21,614 bases of DNA, taken from F23-B02 sp963610045 (GTDB lineage Bacteria; Bacillota; Clostridia; Oscillospirales; Oscillospiraceae). The notes beneath the pieces are model-generated. The model ran no database searches. It saw only the letters and a program-made list of their open reading frames with translations, and was not told the DNA's origin. Shown one piece after another: positions 6,476 through 13,944 of this stretch (position 1 is its first letter; the number at the start of each line of letters is the position of its first letter). The stretch is from contig CAVDMS010000023.1 of assembly GCA_963610045.1 (NCBI GenBank), positions 1 through 21,614 of the forward strand, in the 5' to 3' direction. Both the position numbers and the translations under genes were made by a program.

Positions 6476-7797
6476 TCCTTATCCCCCTTCTGCCGTATGA
6501 CCATGCGCACGGGGGTGCCCTCAAGCCCAAACACGGCACGAATCTGATTTTCCAGATAGCGCTGATACGAGAAGTGGAACAGATCCTTCCTGTTGCAGAA
6601 CACGACGAAGTTCGGCGGGCAGATGCCCGTCTGCGTCATGTAGTATATCTTCAGGCGGCGACCCTTGTCGGTGGGGGGCTGCACCCTTGCCTGCGCATCG
6701 GCGAGAACGTCGTTGAGCATACCCGTGGTGATGCGCATATGCGACTGGTCGTTTACAAAGTTTACAAGCTCGAAAATGCGGTCGGTGCGCTGACCGGTGA
6801 CCGCAGAAATGAACAGCACGGGAGCGTAGCTCATAAAGCTCAGGTCACGCATGACATCCTTGCGCATTTTCTCAAGCGTTCCCGTCTCCTTTTCGACAAG
6901 GTCCCACTTGTTGACGACGATGATGCTCGCCTTGCCCGCCTCGTGTGCCATGCCTGCGATCTTTGTGTCCTGCTCGGTAACGCCGTCACGGGCGTCGATC
7001 ATTATAAGGCAGACGTCGGCACGCTCGATGGCGAGCTGCGCACGCATGACGGAAAACTTCTCGACACGCTCGTCAACACGGCTTTTTCTGCGTATTCCGG
7101 CGGTGTCGATAAAAACGTATTTGCCGTATTTGTTCTCAAACTCGGTGTCCACGGCGTCACGGGTGGTGCCTGCCATGTCTGCGACGATGACACGCTTTTC
7201 GCCGAGGATGTGGTTTATGAGCGAGGATTTGCCGACGTTGGGCTTGCCGATGACGGCGACACGGATGCGGTCGTCCTCGTCGTCATGCTCCTCCTCCGGG
7301 GGGAAGTATTTTGCGCACTCGTCGAGCAGGTCGCCGGTGCCGTGACCGTGAACGGCGGAGACGGCGACGGGGTCGCCCATGCCAAGCTCGTAAAACTCGT
7401 AGATGGCGGGGTCGAGCTGACCCGTGGAGTCCATCTTATTCACCGCAAGCACGGTCGGCTTGCCGGAGCGCAAAAGCATATTTGCGACCTCACGGTCGGC
7501 TGCGGTGACTCCGGTGCGAACGTCGGTGACGAGGATTATCACGTCGGCGGCGTTTATTGCGATATTCGCCTGCTCACGCATGAAGGACAGTATTTCGTTG
7601 TCGGTGGTCGGCTCGATGCCGCCCGTGTCCACGATGTCGAATTTTCTGCCGCACCACTCACATTCGGCGTACAGCCTGTCACGGGTGACGCCGGGAGTGT
7701 CCTCAACGATGGAAAGACGCTTGCCGCAGAGCTTGTTGAAGAGCATCGACTTTCCGACGTTGGGTCTGCCAACTATGGCAACAAGAGGTTTGGACAT
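6472..7797 (-). CDS. der: Ribosome biogenesis GTPase Der (EngA)
   Basis: This 441-residue protein has the family's tandem GTPase architecture. G domain 1 carries the P-loop GRPNVGKS (10-17), DTGG (57-60) and NKMD (120-123). An acidic linker (about 167-177) follows. G domain 2 carries GKPNVGKSS (184-192), DTAGIRRKSR (from 231) and NKWD (296-299). A C-terminal KH-like domain lies at about 350-441. Der is an essential cytoplasmic GTPase needed for assembly of the 50S ribosomal subunit. The ribosome binding site is strong (TAAGGAGG, about 7 nt before the ATG). It lies 12 nt after the DUF512 gene and overlaps the PlsY-like gene by 4 nt, so the three are co-transcribed, as in many Clostridia. Confidence 0.97.
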   Translation of the reverse strand: MSKPLVAIVGRPNVGKSMLFNKLCGKRLSIVEDTPGVTRDRLYAECEWCGRKFDIVDTGGIEPTTDNEILSFMREQANIAINAADVIILVTDVRTGVTAADREVANMLLRSGKPTVLAVNKMDSTGQLDPAIYEFYELGMGDPVAVSAVHGHGTGDLLDECAKYFPPEEEHDDEDDRIRVAVIGKPNVGKSSLINHILGEKRVIVADMAGTTRDAVDTEFENKYGKYVFIDTAGIRRKSRVDERVEKFSVMRAQLAIERADVCLIMIDARDGVTEQDTKIAGMAHEAGKASIIVVNKWDLVEKETGTLEKMRKDVMRDLSFMSYAPVLFISAVTGQRTDRIFELVNFVNDQSHMRITTGMLNDVLADAQARVQPPTDKGRRLKIYYMTQTGICPPNFVVFCNRKDLFHFSYQRYLENQIRAVFGLEGTPVRMVIRQKGDKE

Positions 7798-7809
7798 TTT
7801 TCCGCCTCC

Positions 7810-9183
7810 TTAATTCTGATTGTATTTGTAAAAGCATTCTCTGTCCGGGCTTCTTTCGGGGATGACGACCTTCGGCAGATTGTCGCCGGAGATGGCGTCC
7901 CACAGTGCAAAGCCGTCGGACTCGATGGGGTATATCGGCACGCCGAGCGCCGCCGACGCTTCCTCAAGGGTCACGTCGTCGAGGAAATCCAGCTCCTCAC
8001 GCCGCAGCATATTCTGCGAAATGAAAAGGCGCTCGCCGAGGTCACGGCCCTTGAGCTGGGCAATGAGGTCCTGCCCGGTTATAAGTCCCGTGACGTTTAT
8101 GCGATGACCGAAGAAGTCGTTTAAAATGGGATAGACCCTTCCGTCTATATTATCATACTTTTGCTTTGCTGTAAAAACAAGTTTTTCAAAGAAGGGCGCA
8201 ACGGAGGTACCCGTGGCGATGGAAAACGGCACTCCGTCCGGCGTATCGGAAAGGCTCAGGGCGGAGGCAAACTCACGCTCTAGAAGCCTTATCATGCCGA
8301 CGCCGTTTTCAAGCTGCGTATGCTCCTCGTAGAAATCGTCCTCCGGAAGCTCCCGTCCTGCGCAGATGTACATTTCGTCCGAGCAGAAGAATATCCTCGT
8401 ACCGTACTTTTCAAGGCAGCGGTCGCCGAAGGCGGTCACCATGTCGATGGTCTCGGCGGAGTGTTCGGGCGTGAAGGGGACGAGAGGGTAAAGCCCCTCA
8501 CGGTACTTCGTAAGCCCGACCGGGACGATGGAAACGCTGTGAACGTGCGGATAAAGCGCCGCAAGGTCCTCCATGCTGCGCATGAGCGCATCCCTGTCGT
8601 TTAAGCCGGGGCAGCATACGATCTGACAGTTCATCGTTATGCCGCCGTCGGCAAAGCGGCGCATGATATCCATGCACCTGCCTGCGTTTTTGTTGCGCAG
8701 GAGCTTAACACGAAGCTCCGGGTCCGTTGCGTGGACCGAGATGTTGACGGGGCTGACGTGCAGACCGATGATGCGGCAGATCTCACGCTCGGTGAGGTTC
8801 GTGAGCGTGATGTAATTGCCGAGAAGAAAGCTCAGGCGTGCGTCGTCGTCCTTAAAATACATGGTCTTGCGCATACCCTTGGGGAGCTGGTCTATAAAGC
8901 AGAAGACACAGCGGTTTGCGCAGGAGCGGGGTCTGTCCATGAGATAGCTCTCAAACTCCAGACCGAGATCCTCGCCCTCGGCCTTGCTTATATGCACCGT
9001 GTGGCTGCGCCCCTCCGGGGTGAGCAGCACGATGCTGAGCTCCGTGTCGTAGGCGTAGAACTTGTAGTCAAGCACGTCACGGACCTCGTTGCCGTTTATG
9101 GAGACGACACGGTCGCCGATGTGCGCCCACGGACGCAGCGGGCTTGTGTCTTCAATTTTGGAGATAACGTTTTCGTGGATCAT
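7810..9183 (-). CDS. DUF512 protein with PDZ and radical-SAM-like domains
   Basis: This 457-residue protein belongs to the DUF512 family found beside der in Clostridia. An N-terminal PDZ-like domain (about 1-70, with GDRVVSINGNEVRD) precedes a radical-SAM-like segment whose cluster motif is CANRCVFC (C88, C92, C95), followed by the strongly conserved FIDQLPKGMR and LGNYITLTNL blocks. The C-terminal DUF512 domain (about 230-440) contains ISQNMLRREELDFLDDVTLEE. The cysteine arrangement suggests a 4Fe-4S cluster and S-adenosylmethionine chemistry, but no substrate is established. The ATG at 9183 gives the usual family N-terminus, though its Shine-Dalgarno is weak. It lies downstream of rpmF and a hairpin, and upstream of der by 12 nt. 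Confidence 0.88.
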   Translation of the reverse strand: MIHENVISKIEDTSPLRPWAHIGDRVVSINGNEVRDVLDYKFYAYDTELSIVLLTPEGRSHTVHISKAEGEDLGLEFESYLMDRPRSCANRCVFCFIDQLPKGMRKTMYFKDDDARLSFLLGNYITLTNLTEREICRIIGLHVSPVNISVHATDPELRVKLLRNKNAGRCMDIMRRFADGGITMNCQIVCCPGLNDRDALMRSMEDLAALYPHVHSVSIVPVGLTKYREGLYPLVPFTPEHSAETIDMVTAFGDRCLEKYGTRIFFCSDEMYICAGRELPEDDFYEEHTQLENGVGMIRLLEREFASALSLSDTPDGVPFSIATGTSVAPFFEKLVFTAKQKYDNIDGRVYPILNDFFGHRINVTGLITGQDLIAQLKGRDLGERLFISQNMLRREELDFLDDVTLEEASAALGVPIYPIESDGFALWDAISGDNLPKVVIPERSPDRECFYKYNQN

Positions 9184-9206
9184 CTTGCACCGCCCGATAC
9201 AGCAAA

Positions 9207-9233
9207 AGGAGGAAAGGTACGCCCTTTCCTCCT
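9207..9233 (-). terminator. Hairpin after rpmF, likely partial terminator or attenuator
   Basis: An 11-bp perfect stem (9207-9217 with 9223-9233) with a 5-nt loop lies just after the rpmF stop. On the minus strand it is followed by only TTTTG, a short T-run, so it may end most yceD-rpmF transcripts while allowing read-through into the DUF512-der operon. No separate strong promoter is evident between it and the DUF512 start, which lies 23 nt beyond. Confidence 0.65.
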
Positions 9234-9241
9234 AAAGCATT

Positions 9242-9430
9242 TTACTTATTATCCTCAACCTTCAGGACCTGACGGCCGTTGTACATACCGCATTCCTTGC
9301 ATACACGGTGAGGCATTTTGAAAGCACCGCAGTTGGGGCACTTAACAATACCGGGAGCGGTGAGCTTCCAGTGAGAGGAACGTCTCTTATCACGTCTCTG
9401 TCTTGATACTTTTCCCTTAGGGACTGCCAT
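9242..9430 (-). CDS. rpmF: Large ribosomal subunit protein bL32
   Basis: This 62-residue basic protein has the typical bL32 start (MAVPKGKVSRQRRDKRRSSH) and a zinc ribbon of two CxxC pairs (CPNCG and CKECG), so it is the zinc-binding form. It is part of the 50S subunit. AGGAGGTG sits about 6 nt before the ATG. It follows yceD by 38 nt, the classical yceD-rpmF pairing seen in most bacteria, and probably shares its promoter. Confidence 0.98.
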   Translation of the reverse strand: MAVPKGKVSRQRRDKRRSSHWKLTAPGIVKCPNCGAFKMPHRVCKECGMYNGRQVLKVEDNK

Positions 9431-9468
9431 GGTGACACCTCCTGATTCAGCTGTTATGAGCAGCGTTA

Positions 9469-9957
9469 TTATTTATCCAAAAGCTGCTCAAGCACAGCAA
9501 GTCTTGGATCAATTTGTTTTCTGCAATTGCAGGGACCGAGATTAAGGTCGGCTCCGCACTCGGAGCAGAGACCCTTGCAATCTTCCCGACAAAGGAACTT
9601 CGTTTCCATGTCCAGAAGAAAAAGCGTGGAAAGAGCATCGCCGAGATCAAGCTTGTCTCCGTCGAGAACAAAGGCTTCGGGATCGTCGGAATCTCCGTCG
9701 GTGATAAGGGCTTTGATGTTCGTTACCTTGACGCTGTCGAACTCTTTACCACATCGGTCGCAAACGCAAGTCATGTCGGCGGTCACGGTACCCTCGAGTG
9801 TCAGGATACCGGCCTCGTTGAACACTCTGCCCACGGCATGGGGGTCGTGCTTAAACTCCTTGACGGAGGGGGGCAAAAGGTCGTCGGCACAGACGGAGCA
9901 ATCAAAGGGAAGCTCCCGGCCGGGAATCTCAATTATCTCTCTCAGATCAAGCAGCAT
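9469..9957 (-). CDS. YceD/DUF177 family protein
   Basis: This 162-residue protein belongs to DUF177/YceD, whose members are encoded directly before rpmF and have been linked to 23S rRNA accumulation in bacteria and plastids. The family's cysteine pattern is visible: CVCDRC mid-protein, then LCREDCKGLCSECGADLNLGPCNC-like clusters near the C-terminus, followed by the ending DPRLAVLEQLL. I chose the ATG at 9955-9957 (MLLDLREI) over an in-frame ATG 69 nt upstream. An AGGTG site lies just before it, and the consensus promoter at 9985-10013 lies inside the longer version, so a transcript from that promoter could not encode the extension. Confidence 0.9.
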   Translation of the reverse strand: MLLDLREIIEIPGRELPFDCSVCADDLLPPSVKEFKHDPHAVGRVFNEAGILTLEGTVTADMTCVCDRCGKEFDSVKVTNIKALITDGDSDDPEAFVLDGDKLDLGDALSTLFLLDMETKFLCREDCKGLCSECGADLNLGPCNCRKQIDPRLAVLEQLLDK

Positions 9958-9984
9958 AGCGCACCTCTCCATAGTCGCTTGAAT

Positions 9985-10013
9985 ATTATAGCTAAAGCCT
10001 TGGGGCTTGTCAA
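9985..10013 (-). promoter_or_regulatory. Perfect consensus sigma-A promoter for yceD-rpmF
   Basis: On the minus strand, TTGACA (10008-10013) and TATAAT (9985-9990) are both exact consensus with a 17-nt spacer. The predicted start is about 20 nt before the yceD ATG. The remaining spacer up to the lepA stop (about 10014-10101) holds only a small GCAC/GTGC hairpin and no convincing lepA terminator. Confidence 0.9.
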
Positions 10014-10101
10014 CCGTAATTTGCACTTTTTGTGCGGAAAATCCACGCCTCCCCCGACTTTTTTCTTGCGCCTGCCGACGATTTGCGCGTGGGGAAAAGC
10101 T

Positions 10102-11907
10102 TTACTCGTCGAGCTTTAAGACGGCGAGGAAGGCTTCGGTCGGGATAGAGACGGTGCCGAGCTGGCGCATCTTTTTCTTGCCTTCCTTCTGCTTTTCGAG
10201 CAGCTTCTTCTTTCTCGTTATATCGCCGCCGTAGCACTTGGCAAGCACGTCCTTGCGCAGCGCCTTGACGGTCTCGCGGGCGATTATCTTGCCGCCTATC
10301 GCAGCCTGTATCGGGACCTCGAAAAGCTGACGGGGGATATTGTCCTTCAGCTTCTCGCAGAGCTTTCTCGCACGGGGGTACGCCTTGTCCTTGTGGGCGA
10401 TGAAGCTCAAAGCGTCCACCTGATCGCCGTTTAGAAGCATATCGACCTTCACAAGCTCCGAGGGCTTGTACTCGCTCAGCTCGTAGTCGAGGGAGGCGTA
10501 GCCCTTGGTGCGGGCCTTGAGCGTGTCGAAAAAGTCGTAGATTATCTCGTTGAGCGGCATCTCGTAGCGCAGCTCGACAAGGTGCGAATCGAGGTACTGC
10601 ATATCACGGTACTCGCCACGCCTGTCCTGACAAAGCGGCATGATGTTGCCCACATAGTCGTTCGGCGTTATGATGCTCACCTTGACATACGGCTCCTCGG
10701 CGTGTTCAATGGCGGCCGGATCGGGGTAGTTGTGCGGATTATCGACCATGACGACGCTGCCGTCGGTCTTTACTACCTTATATATAACGCTCGGAAGCGT
10801 GGTCACAAGCTCAAGGTCGAACTCACGCTCAAGGCGCTCCTGTATGACCTCCATGTGCAGCATACCCAAGAAGCCGCAGCGGAAGCCGAAGCCGAGTGCA
10901 ACGGAGCTTTCCGGCTCAAAGGAGAGCGAGGCGTCGTTTAGCTGGAGCTTTTCCAGTGCGTCACGAAGGTCGGGGTACTTGCTGCCGTCCTCGGTGTATA
11001 TGCCGCAGTAGACCATCGCCCTTGCGGGGCGGTAGCCCGGCAGAGCCTCGGCGCAGGGGCGCAGAGCGTCCGTCACGGTGTCGCCGACCTGCGTGTCCGC
11101 AACGTTCTTTATGGAGGCGGTGAAGTAGCCGACGTCGCCTGCGCAAAGCTCGCTGCACGGCTCAAGCCCGATGGGACGCATATGCCCGACCTCAAGCACG
11201 GAATACTTTGCGCCCGTGGATTTGAGCAGCACCTCGGTGCCCTTTGCTATCCTGCCGTCCATCAGACGCATGAACACGATGACGCCCCGGTAGCTGTCGT
11301 ACTGGCTGTCGAATATCAGCGCCTTGAGCGGAGCGTCGGGATCGCCTGCGGGAGCGGGGACGTTGCTCACAATATCGTCAAGCACCGCCTGAACGTTAAT
11401 GCCGTTTTTGGCGCTGATCTCCGGTGCGTCCATCGCAAGGATGCCGATTATGTCCTCGATCTCCTGCTTTACACGCTTGGGATCGGCGGCGGGGAGGTCT
11501 ATCTTGTTGATGACGGGGAGTATTTCAAGATTTGCGTCGAGCGCAAGGTAGGTGTTGGCAAGGGTCTGCGCCTCGACGCCCTGAGATGCGTCCACCACCA
11601 GCACCGCACCCTCGCAGGCGGCAAGCGACCTCGACACCTCGTAGTTGAAGTCAACGTGTCCCGGAGTGTCGATGAGGTTCAGAGTATAGGTCTCGCCGTC
11701 GGGCGCTTTGTAGTTCAGACCTATCGCACGGGCCTTGATGGTGATCCCTCGCTCACGCTCAAGATCCATGTTGTCGAGGATCTGATCCTCCATGTTGCGC
11801 TCCTCCACCGCACCGCACAGCTCTATGAGCCTGTCGGACAGGGTGGATTTGCCGTGGTCGATGTGAGCGATTATCGAGAAATTCCGGATGTGATCCTGAT
11901 TTATCAT
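10102..11907 (-). CDS. lepA: Elongation factor 4 (LepA)
   Basis: This 601-residue translational GTPase is full length. The G domain shows HIDHGKST (15-22), the switch region RERGITIKA, DTPGHVDF and NKIDLP. Domain II, the EF-G-like domains (FGFRCGFLGMLHMEV) and the LepA-specific C-terminal domain (IAHKDKAYPRARKL, GGDITRKKKLLEKQKEGKKKM) follow. LepA binds the ribosome and has been described as a back-translocase and as a factor in 30S assembly. The ATG overlaps the stop of the upstream XRE gene (ATGA) and has a GGAGGAG site inside that gene, so translation of the two is coupled. Confidence 0.98.
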   Translation of the reverse strand: MINQDHIRNFSIIAHIDHGKSTLSDRLIELCGAVEERNMEDQILDNMDLERERGITIKARAIGLNYKAPDGETYTLNLIDTPGHVDFNYEVSRSLAACEGAVLVVDASQGVEAQTLANTYLALDANLEILPVINKIDLPAADPKRVKQEIEDIIGILAMDAPEISAKNGINVQAVLDDIVSNVPAPAGDPDAPLKALIFDSQYDSYRGVIVFMRLMDGRIAKGTEVLLKSTGAKYSVLEVGHMRPIGLEPCSELCAGDVGYFTASIKNVADTQVGDTVTDALRPCAEALPGYRPARAMVYCGIYTEDGSKYPDLRDALEKLQLNDASLSFEPESSVALGFGFRCGFLGMLHMEVIQERLEREFDLELVTTLPSVIYKVVKTDGSVVMVDNPHNYPDPAAIEHAEEPYVKVSIITPNDYVGNIMPLCQDRRGEYRDMQYLDSHLVELRYEMPLNEIIYDFFDTLKARTKGYASLDYELSEYKPSELVKVDMLLNGDQVDALSFIAHKDKAYPRARKLCEKLKDNIPRQLFEVPIQAAIGGKIIARETVKALRKDVLAKCYGGDITRKKKLLEKQKEGKKKMRQLGTVSIPTEAFLAVLKLDE

Positions 11908-12215
11908 ACAAGCTCCTCCAGTGCGGATTCCGCCTTGTTTGCAAGCACCCTCAGCTCCGAGATAAACGCCCTCGCAACGTCCGCCGTGCGGTCAAAGCCG
12001 TCGGGATTGGCGCTGCGGCCGAGCAGGTAGTCGGCGGTCACGTTATAGTAATCGCAGACCCGGCAAACAAAGCCGAGACCCGGCTCTCTTGCACCGTTTT
12101 CGTAGTGGCTCAAAAGCGCCTGACTTATATTCAGATCGGCTGCCGCCTTGCGCTGGCTGAGACCGGCGCTGTGGCGCAGCTCGGAAAGTGTCTGTGAAAA
12201 ATTACGTTCGTTCAT
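11904..12215 (-). CDS. XRE-family helix-turn-helix regulator coupled to lepA
   Basis: This 103-residue cytoplasmic protein has an N-terminal Cro/CI-type HTH (about 7-62: LSELRHSAGLSQRKAAADL, ISQALLSHYENGAREP, CDYYNVTADYLLGR). A short helical C-terminus (about 73-103) may dimerise. Two ATGs occur two codons apart. I chose the second (12213-12215, MNERNF) because the GGAG site is 8 nt before it but only 2 nt before the first. It is the first gene of a two-gene unit with lepA, overlapping it by 4 nt. A promoter and an inverted repeat directly upstream suggest it represses its own operon. Its targets are unknown. Confidence 0.88.
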   Translation of the reverse strand: MNERNFSQTLSELRHSAGLSQRKAAADLNISQALLSHYENGAREPGLGFVCRVCDYYNVTADYLLGRSANPDGFDRTADVARAFISELRVLANKAESALEELV

Positions 12216-12249
12216 AAGCATTTCTCCGTTTTGTGATTACAGCCCGTAT

Positions 12250-12278
12250 ATTATACTTACAAATCGACCTCTTGTAAA
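12250..12278 (-). promoter_or_regulatory. Promoter of the XRE-lepA operon
   Basis: On the minus strand, TTTACA (12273-12278) and a perfect TATAAT (12250-12255) are separated by 17 nt. The predicted start is about 30 nt before the XRE ATG. Confidence 0.7.
12257..12277. promoter_or_regulatory. Inverted repeat in the XRE promoter, candidate autoregulatory operator
   Basis: TTACAA (12257-12262) and TTGTAA (12272-12277) form an inverted repeat with a 9-nt spacer. It occupies the -35 and spacer of the XRE-lepA promoter, the usual place for an XRE repressor to bind its own operator. The arms are short and AT-rich, so chance is possible. Confidence 0.35.
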
Positions 12279-12297
12279 TAGAAATCTTCCGAAATAC

Positions 12298-12326
12298 TTG
12301 AAAAATGCACGAGTCGGTGTTAAAGT
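12298..12326 (+). promoter_or_regulatory. Extended -10 promoter for pta
   Basis: TTGAAA (12298-12303), a 17-nt spacer ending in TGT, and TAAAGT (12321-12326) form an extended -10 promoter. The leader to the pta ATG is about 47 nt. The same arrangement, TTGnAA-N14-TGnTAAAGTG, occurs before the subtilase gene at 15345-15373. Confidence 0.55.
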
Positions 12327-12380
12327 GTTATTTGGATAAATTTGCGGCCAAAAACGCCGCTTTTTTGGAGGAAAACCAAA

Positions 12381-13379
12381 ATGTTTGAAAATCTTATCGA
12401 AGTTCTGAAAAATGATCCCCGCAAGATAGTTTACACCGAAGGTCACGACGCCCGTATCCTTGAGAGCGCAGCCCGCCTCAAGAAGGAAGGCTTCCTTACC
12501 CCCATCCTCGTCGGCAATGTTGACGTCGTGAAGGAAGCTGCCGCAAAGGGCGGCTTTGACATCGACGGTCTTGAGATCCTCGATCCCCTGACCTACGAAG
12601 GCATGGACGCAATGGTCGAGGAAATGGTCGCTCTCCGCAAGGGCAAGATGAGCGCAGAGGACTGCCGTGCGGCGCTTTCCAAGGGCAACTACTTCGGCAC
12701 CATGCTCGTCAAGATGGGCGTTGCCGACTGCCTGCTCGGCGGTGCGACCTACTCCACCGCAGACACCGTGCGTCCTGCACTCCAGCTCGTCAAGACCAAG
12801 AAGGGCGCAAACCTCGTGTCCTCCTGCTTCATTATGATCCGTGACGACGAGATGCTCGCAATGGGCGACTGCGCAATAAACATCGACTACCAGGACAAGC
12901 TCGACAAGGAAGGCAACGTCGTTCTTTCCGCAGCGGCACAGCTTGCAGAGGTCGCCGTTGCTACCGCTCACACCGCAGAGGTGTTCGGCATCGACCCCAA
13001 GGTCGCAATGCTGTCCTACTCCACCAAGGGCTCCGGCAAGGGTCCCGCCGTCGATCTCGTCCGTGAGGCGACTGCGATCGCAAAGGAAATGGCTCCCGAG
13101 CTCAAGCTCGACGGCGAGATGCAGTTCGATGCAGCGGTCTCTCCCGTTGTCGGTCAGCTCAAGTTCCCCGGCTCTCCCGTTGCGGGCTACGCAAACACCT
13201 TCATCTTCCCGGAGATCCAGTCCGGCAACATCGGCTACAAGATCGCCGCACGTCTCGGCGGCTTCATGGCATTCGGTCCTATCCTTCAGGGTCTGAACGC
13301 TCCCATCAACGACCTCAGCCGCGGCTGCAACGCCGAAGAGGTCTACCAGATGTCCATCATCACCGCAGCACTCAAGTAA
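12381..13379 (+). CDS. pta: Phosphate acetyltransferase
   Basis: This 332-residue enzyme interconverts acetyl-CoA plus phosphate with acetyl phosphate plus CoA, the first step of acetate formation with ATP gain in fermenters. Characteristic blocks are visible: DPRKIVYTEGHDARIL (about 11-26), GVADCLLGGATYSTADTVRP, MLSYSTKGSGKGP and the C-terminal PILQGLNAPINDLSRGC. Length matches the short Pta class lacking the regulatory N-terminus. I chose ATG 12381 (MFENLIE) because GGAGGA at 12367-12372 lies 8 nt before it; an in-frame ATG 39 nt upstream would overlap that site. Codon use is restricted as in gap, suggesting high expression. No ackA is adjacent. A terminator follows directly. Confidence 0.96.
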   Translation: MFENLIEVLKNDPRKIVYTEGHDARILESAARLKKEGFLTPILVGNVDVVKEAAAKGGFDIDGLEILDPLTYEGMDAMVEEMVALRKGKMSAEDCRAALSKGNYFGTMLVKMGVADCLLGGATYSTADTVRPALQLVKTKKGANLVSSCFIMIRDDEMLAMGDCAINIDYQDKLDKEGNVVLSAAAQLAEVAVATAHTAEVFGIDPKVAMLSYSTKGSGKGPAVDLVREATAIAKEMAPELKLDGEMQFDAAVSPVVGQLKFPGSPVAGYANTFIFPEIQSGNIGYKIAARLGGFMAFGPILQGLNAPINDLSRGCNAEEVYQMSIITAALK

Positions 13380-13394
13380 TACATAATGTGACGG

Positions 13395-13423
13395 GAGACA
13401 GGGCAAACGCCCTGCCTCTTTTT
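13395..13423 (+). terminator. Intrinsic terminator after pta, directly in front of tadA
   Basis: A stem of six perfect pairs (CAGGGC/GCCCTG, 13399-13404 with 13409-13414) plus three more after one mismatch, a 4-nt loop and a run of five T make a good terminator. It ends 15 nt before the tadA ATG, so tadA must depend on read-through or on a promoter inside pta. Confidence 0.8.
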
Positions 13424-13438
13424 AAAAGGCGAGGTTTT

Positions 13439-13885
13439 ATGGACAGAGAAGCTTACATGGAAAAGGCCCTCACGCTTGCAAGGCAGGCGTACGAGGCGGG
13501 GGAGATCCCCGTCGGCTGCGTCATTGCGGACGCAGAGGGCAGGATAATCGGCACGGGGCGCAATCGCAGAGAGGAAAGCGGCGACGCCACGACCCACGCC
13601 GAGCTCGAGGCGATACGCATGGCGTGCGCCGAGGTCGGCGACTGGCGCCTTCACGGCTGCACCCTGTTTGTGACGCTTGAGCCGTGTCCGATGTGCGCCG
13701 GCGCCGTGATAAATTCACGCATACCGAAGGTCGTGTTCGGCGCAAGGGACGCAAACACCGGCTCATGCGGCAGCGTCATAAACCTGTTCGAGGAGCGCTA
13801 CGGACACCGTCCTGCGGTGTACGGGGACGTTCTGGCGCAGGAGAGCCGTGAGCTGCTGCGCAGCTTTTTTGAGGAGCGACGCTGA
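13439..13885 (+). CDS. tadA: tRNA adenosine(34) deaminase
   Basis: This 148-residue cytidine/deoxycytidylate-deaminase-fold enzyme converts A34 to inosine in the tRNA-Arg(ACG) wobble position. The zinc site is complete: HAE (H53, proton-shuttling E55) and PCPMC (C83, C86), with the family's FGARDANTGSCGS segment after it. The ATG at 13439 (MDREAYMEKAL) fits the family N-terminus and is preceded by AAGGCGAGG. An in-frame ATG 51 nt upstream would translate the terminator hairpin and is rejected. The gene lies 59 nt downstream of pta and 59 nt upstream of crcB. Confidence 0.95.
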   Translation: MDREAYMEKALTLARQAYEAGEIPVGCVIADAEGRIIGTGRNRREESGDATTHAELEAIRMACAEVGDWRLHGCTLFVTLEPCPMCAGAVINSRIPKVVFGARDANTGSCGSVINLFEERYGHRPAVYGDVLAQESRELLRSFFEERR

Positions 13886-13909
13886 GTTTTCTACATTATA
13901 TAATTATAT

Positions 13910-13924
13910 CGCCGAACTGCGGCG
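13910..13924 (+). other. Short hairpin in the crcB leader
   Basis: CGCCG (13910-13914) pairs with CGGCG (13920-13924) across a 5-nt loop in the 59-nt gap between tadA and crcB. It has no T-tract and does not fit the fluoride riboswitch consensus. A TATAAT occurs at 13899-13904 without a recognisable -35. It may only affect crcB translation or be fortuitous. Confidence 0.3.
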
Positions 13925-13944
13925 GATAATTTCGGAGGTATCAA

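Noticed and set aside
6574..8124. A plus-strand open frame of 516 codons opposite der and DUF512
   Set aside because: It is in register with two well-supported genes on the other strand and crosses their junction. No recognisable domain or suitable ribosome binding site.
9958..10026. N-terminal extension of the YceD protein to an ATG at 10026
   Set aside because: The extension would be encoded by the consensus promoter itself and lacks a ribosome binding site.
9958..10101. A terminator after lepA
   Set aside because: Only a 4-bp GCAC/GTGC hairpin and distant CCACGC/GCGTGG arms are seen; none has terminator form.
12237..13406. A minus-strand open frame of 389 codons opposite pta
   Set aside because: Codon-register shadow of pta; also covers the XRE and pta promoters.
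13886..13944. Fluoride riboswitch before crcB
   Set aside because: The leader is only 59 nt and the hairpin at 13910-13924 does not match the conserved crcB-motif sequence or pseudoknot layout.
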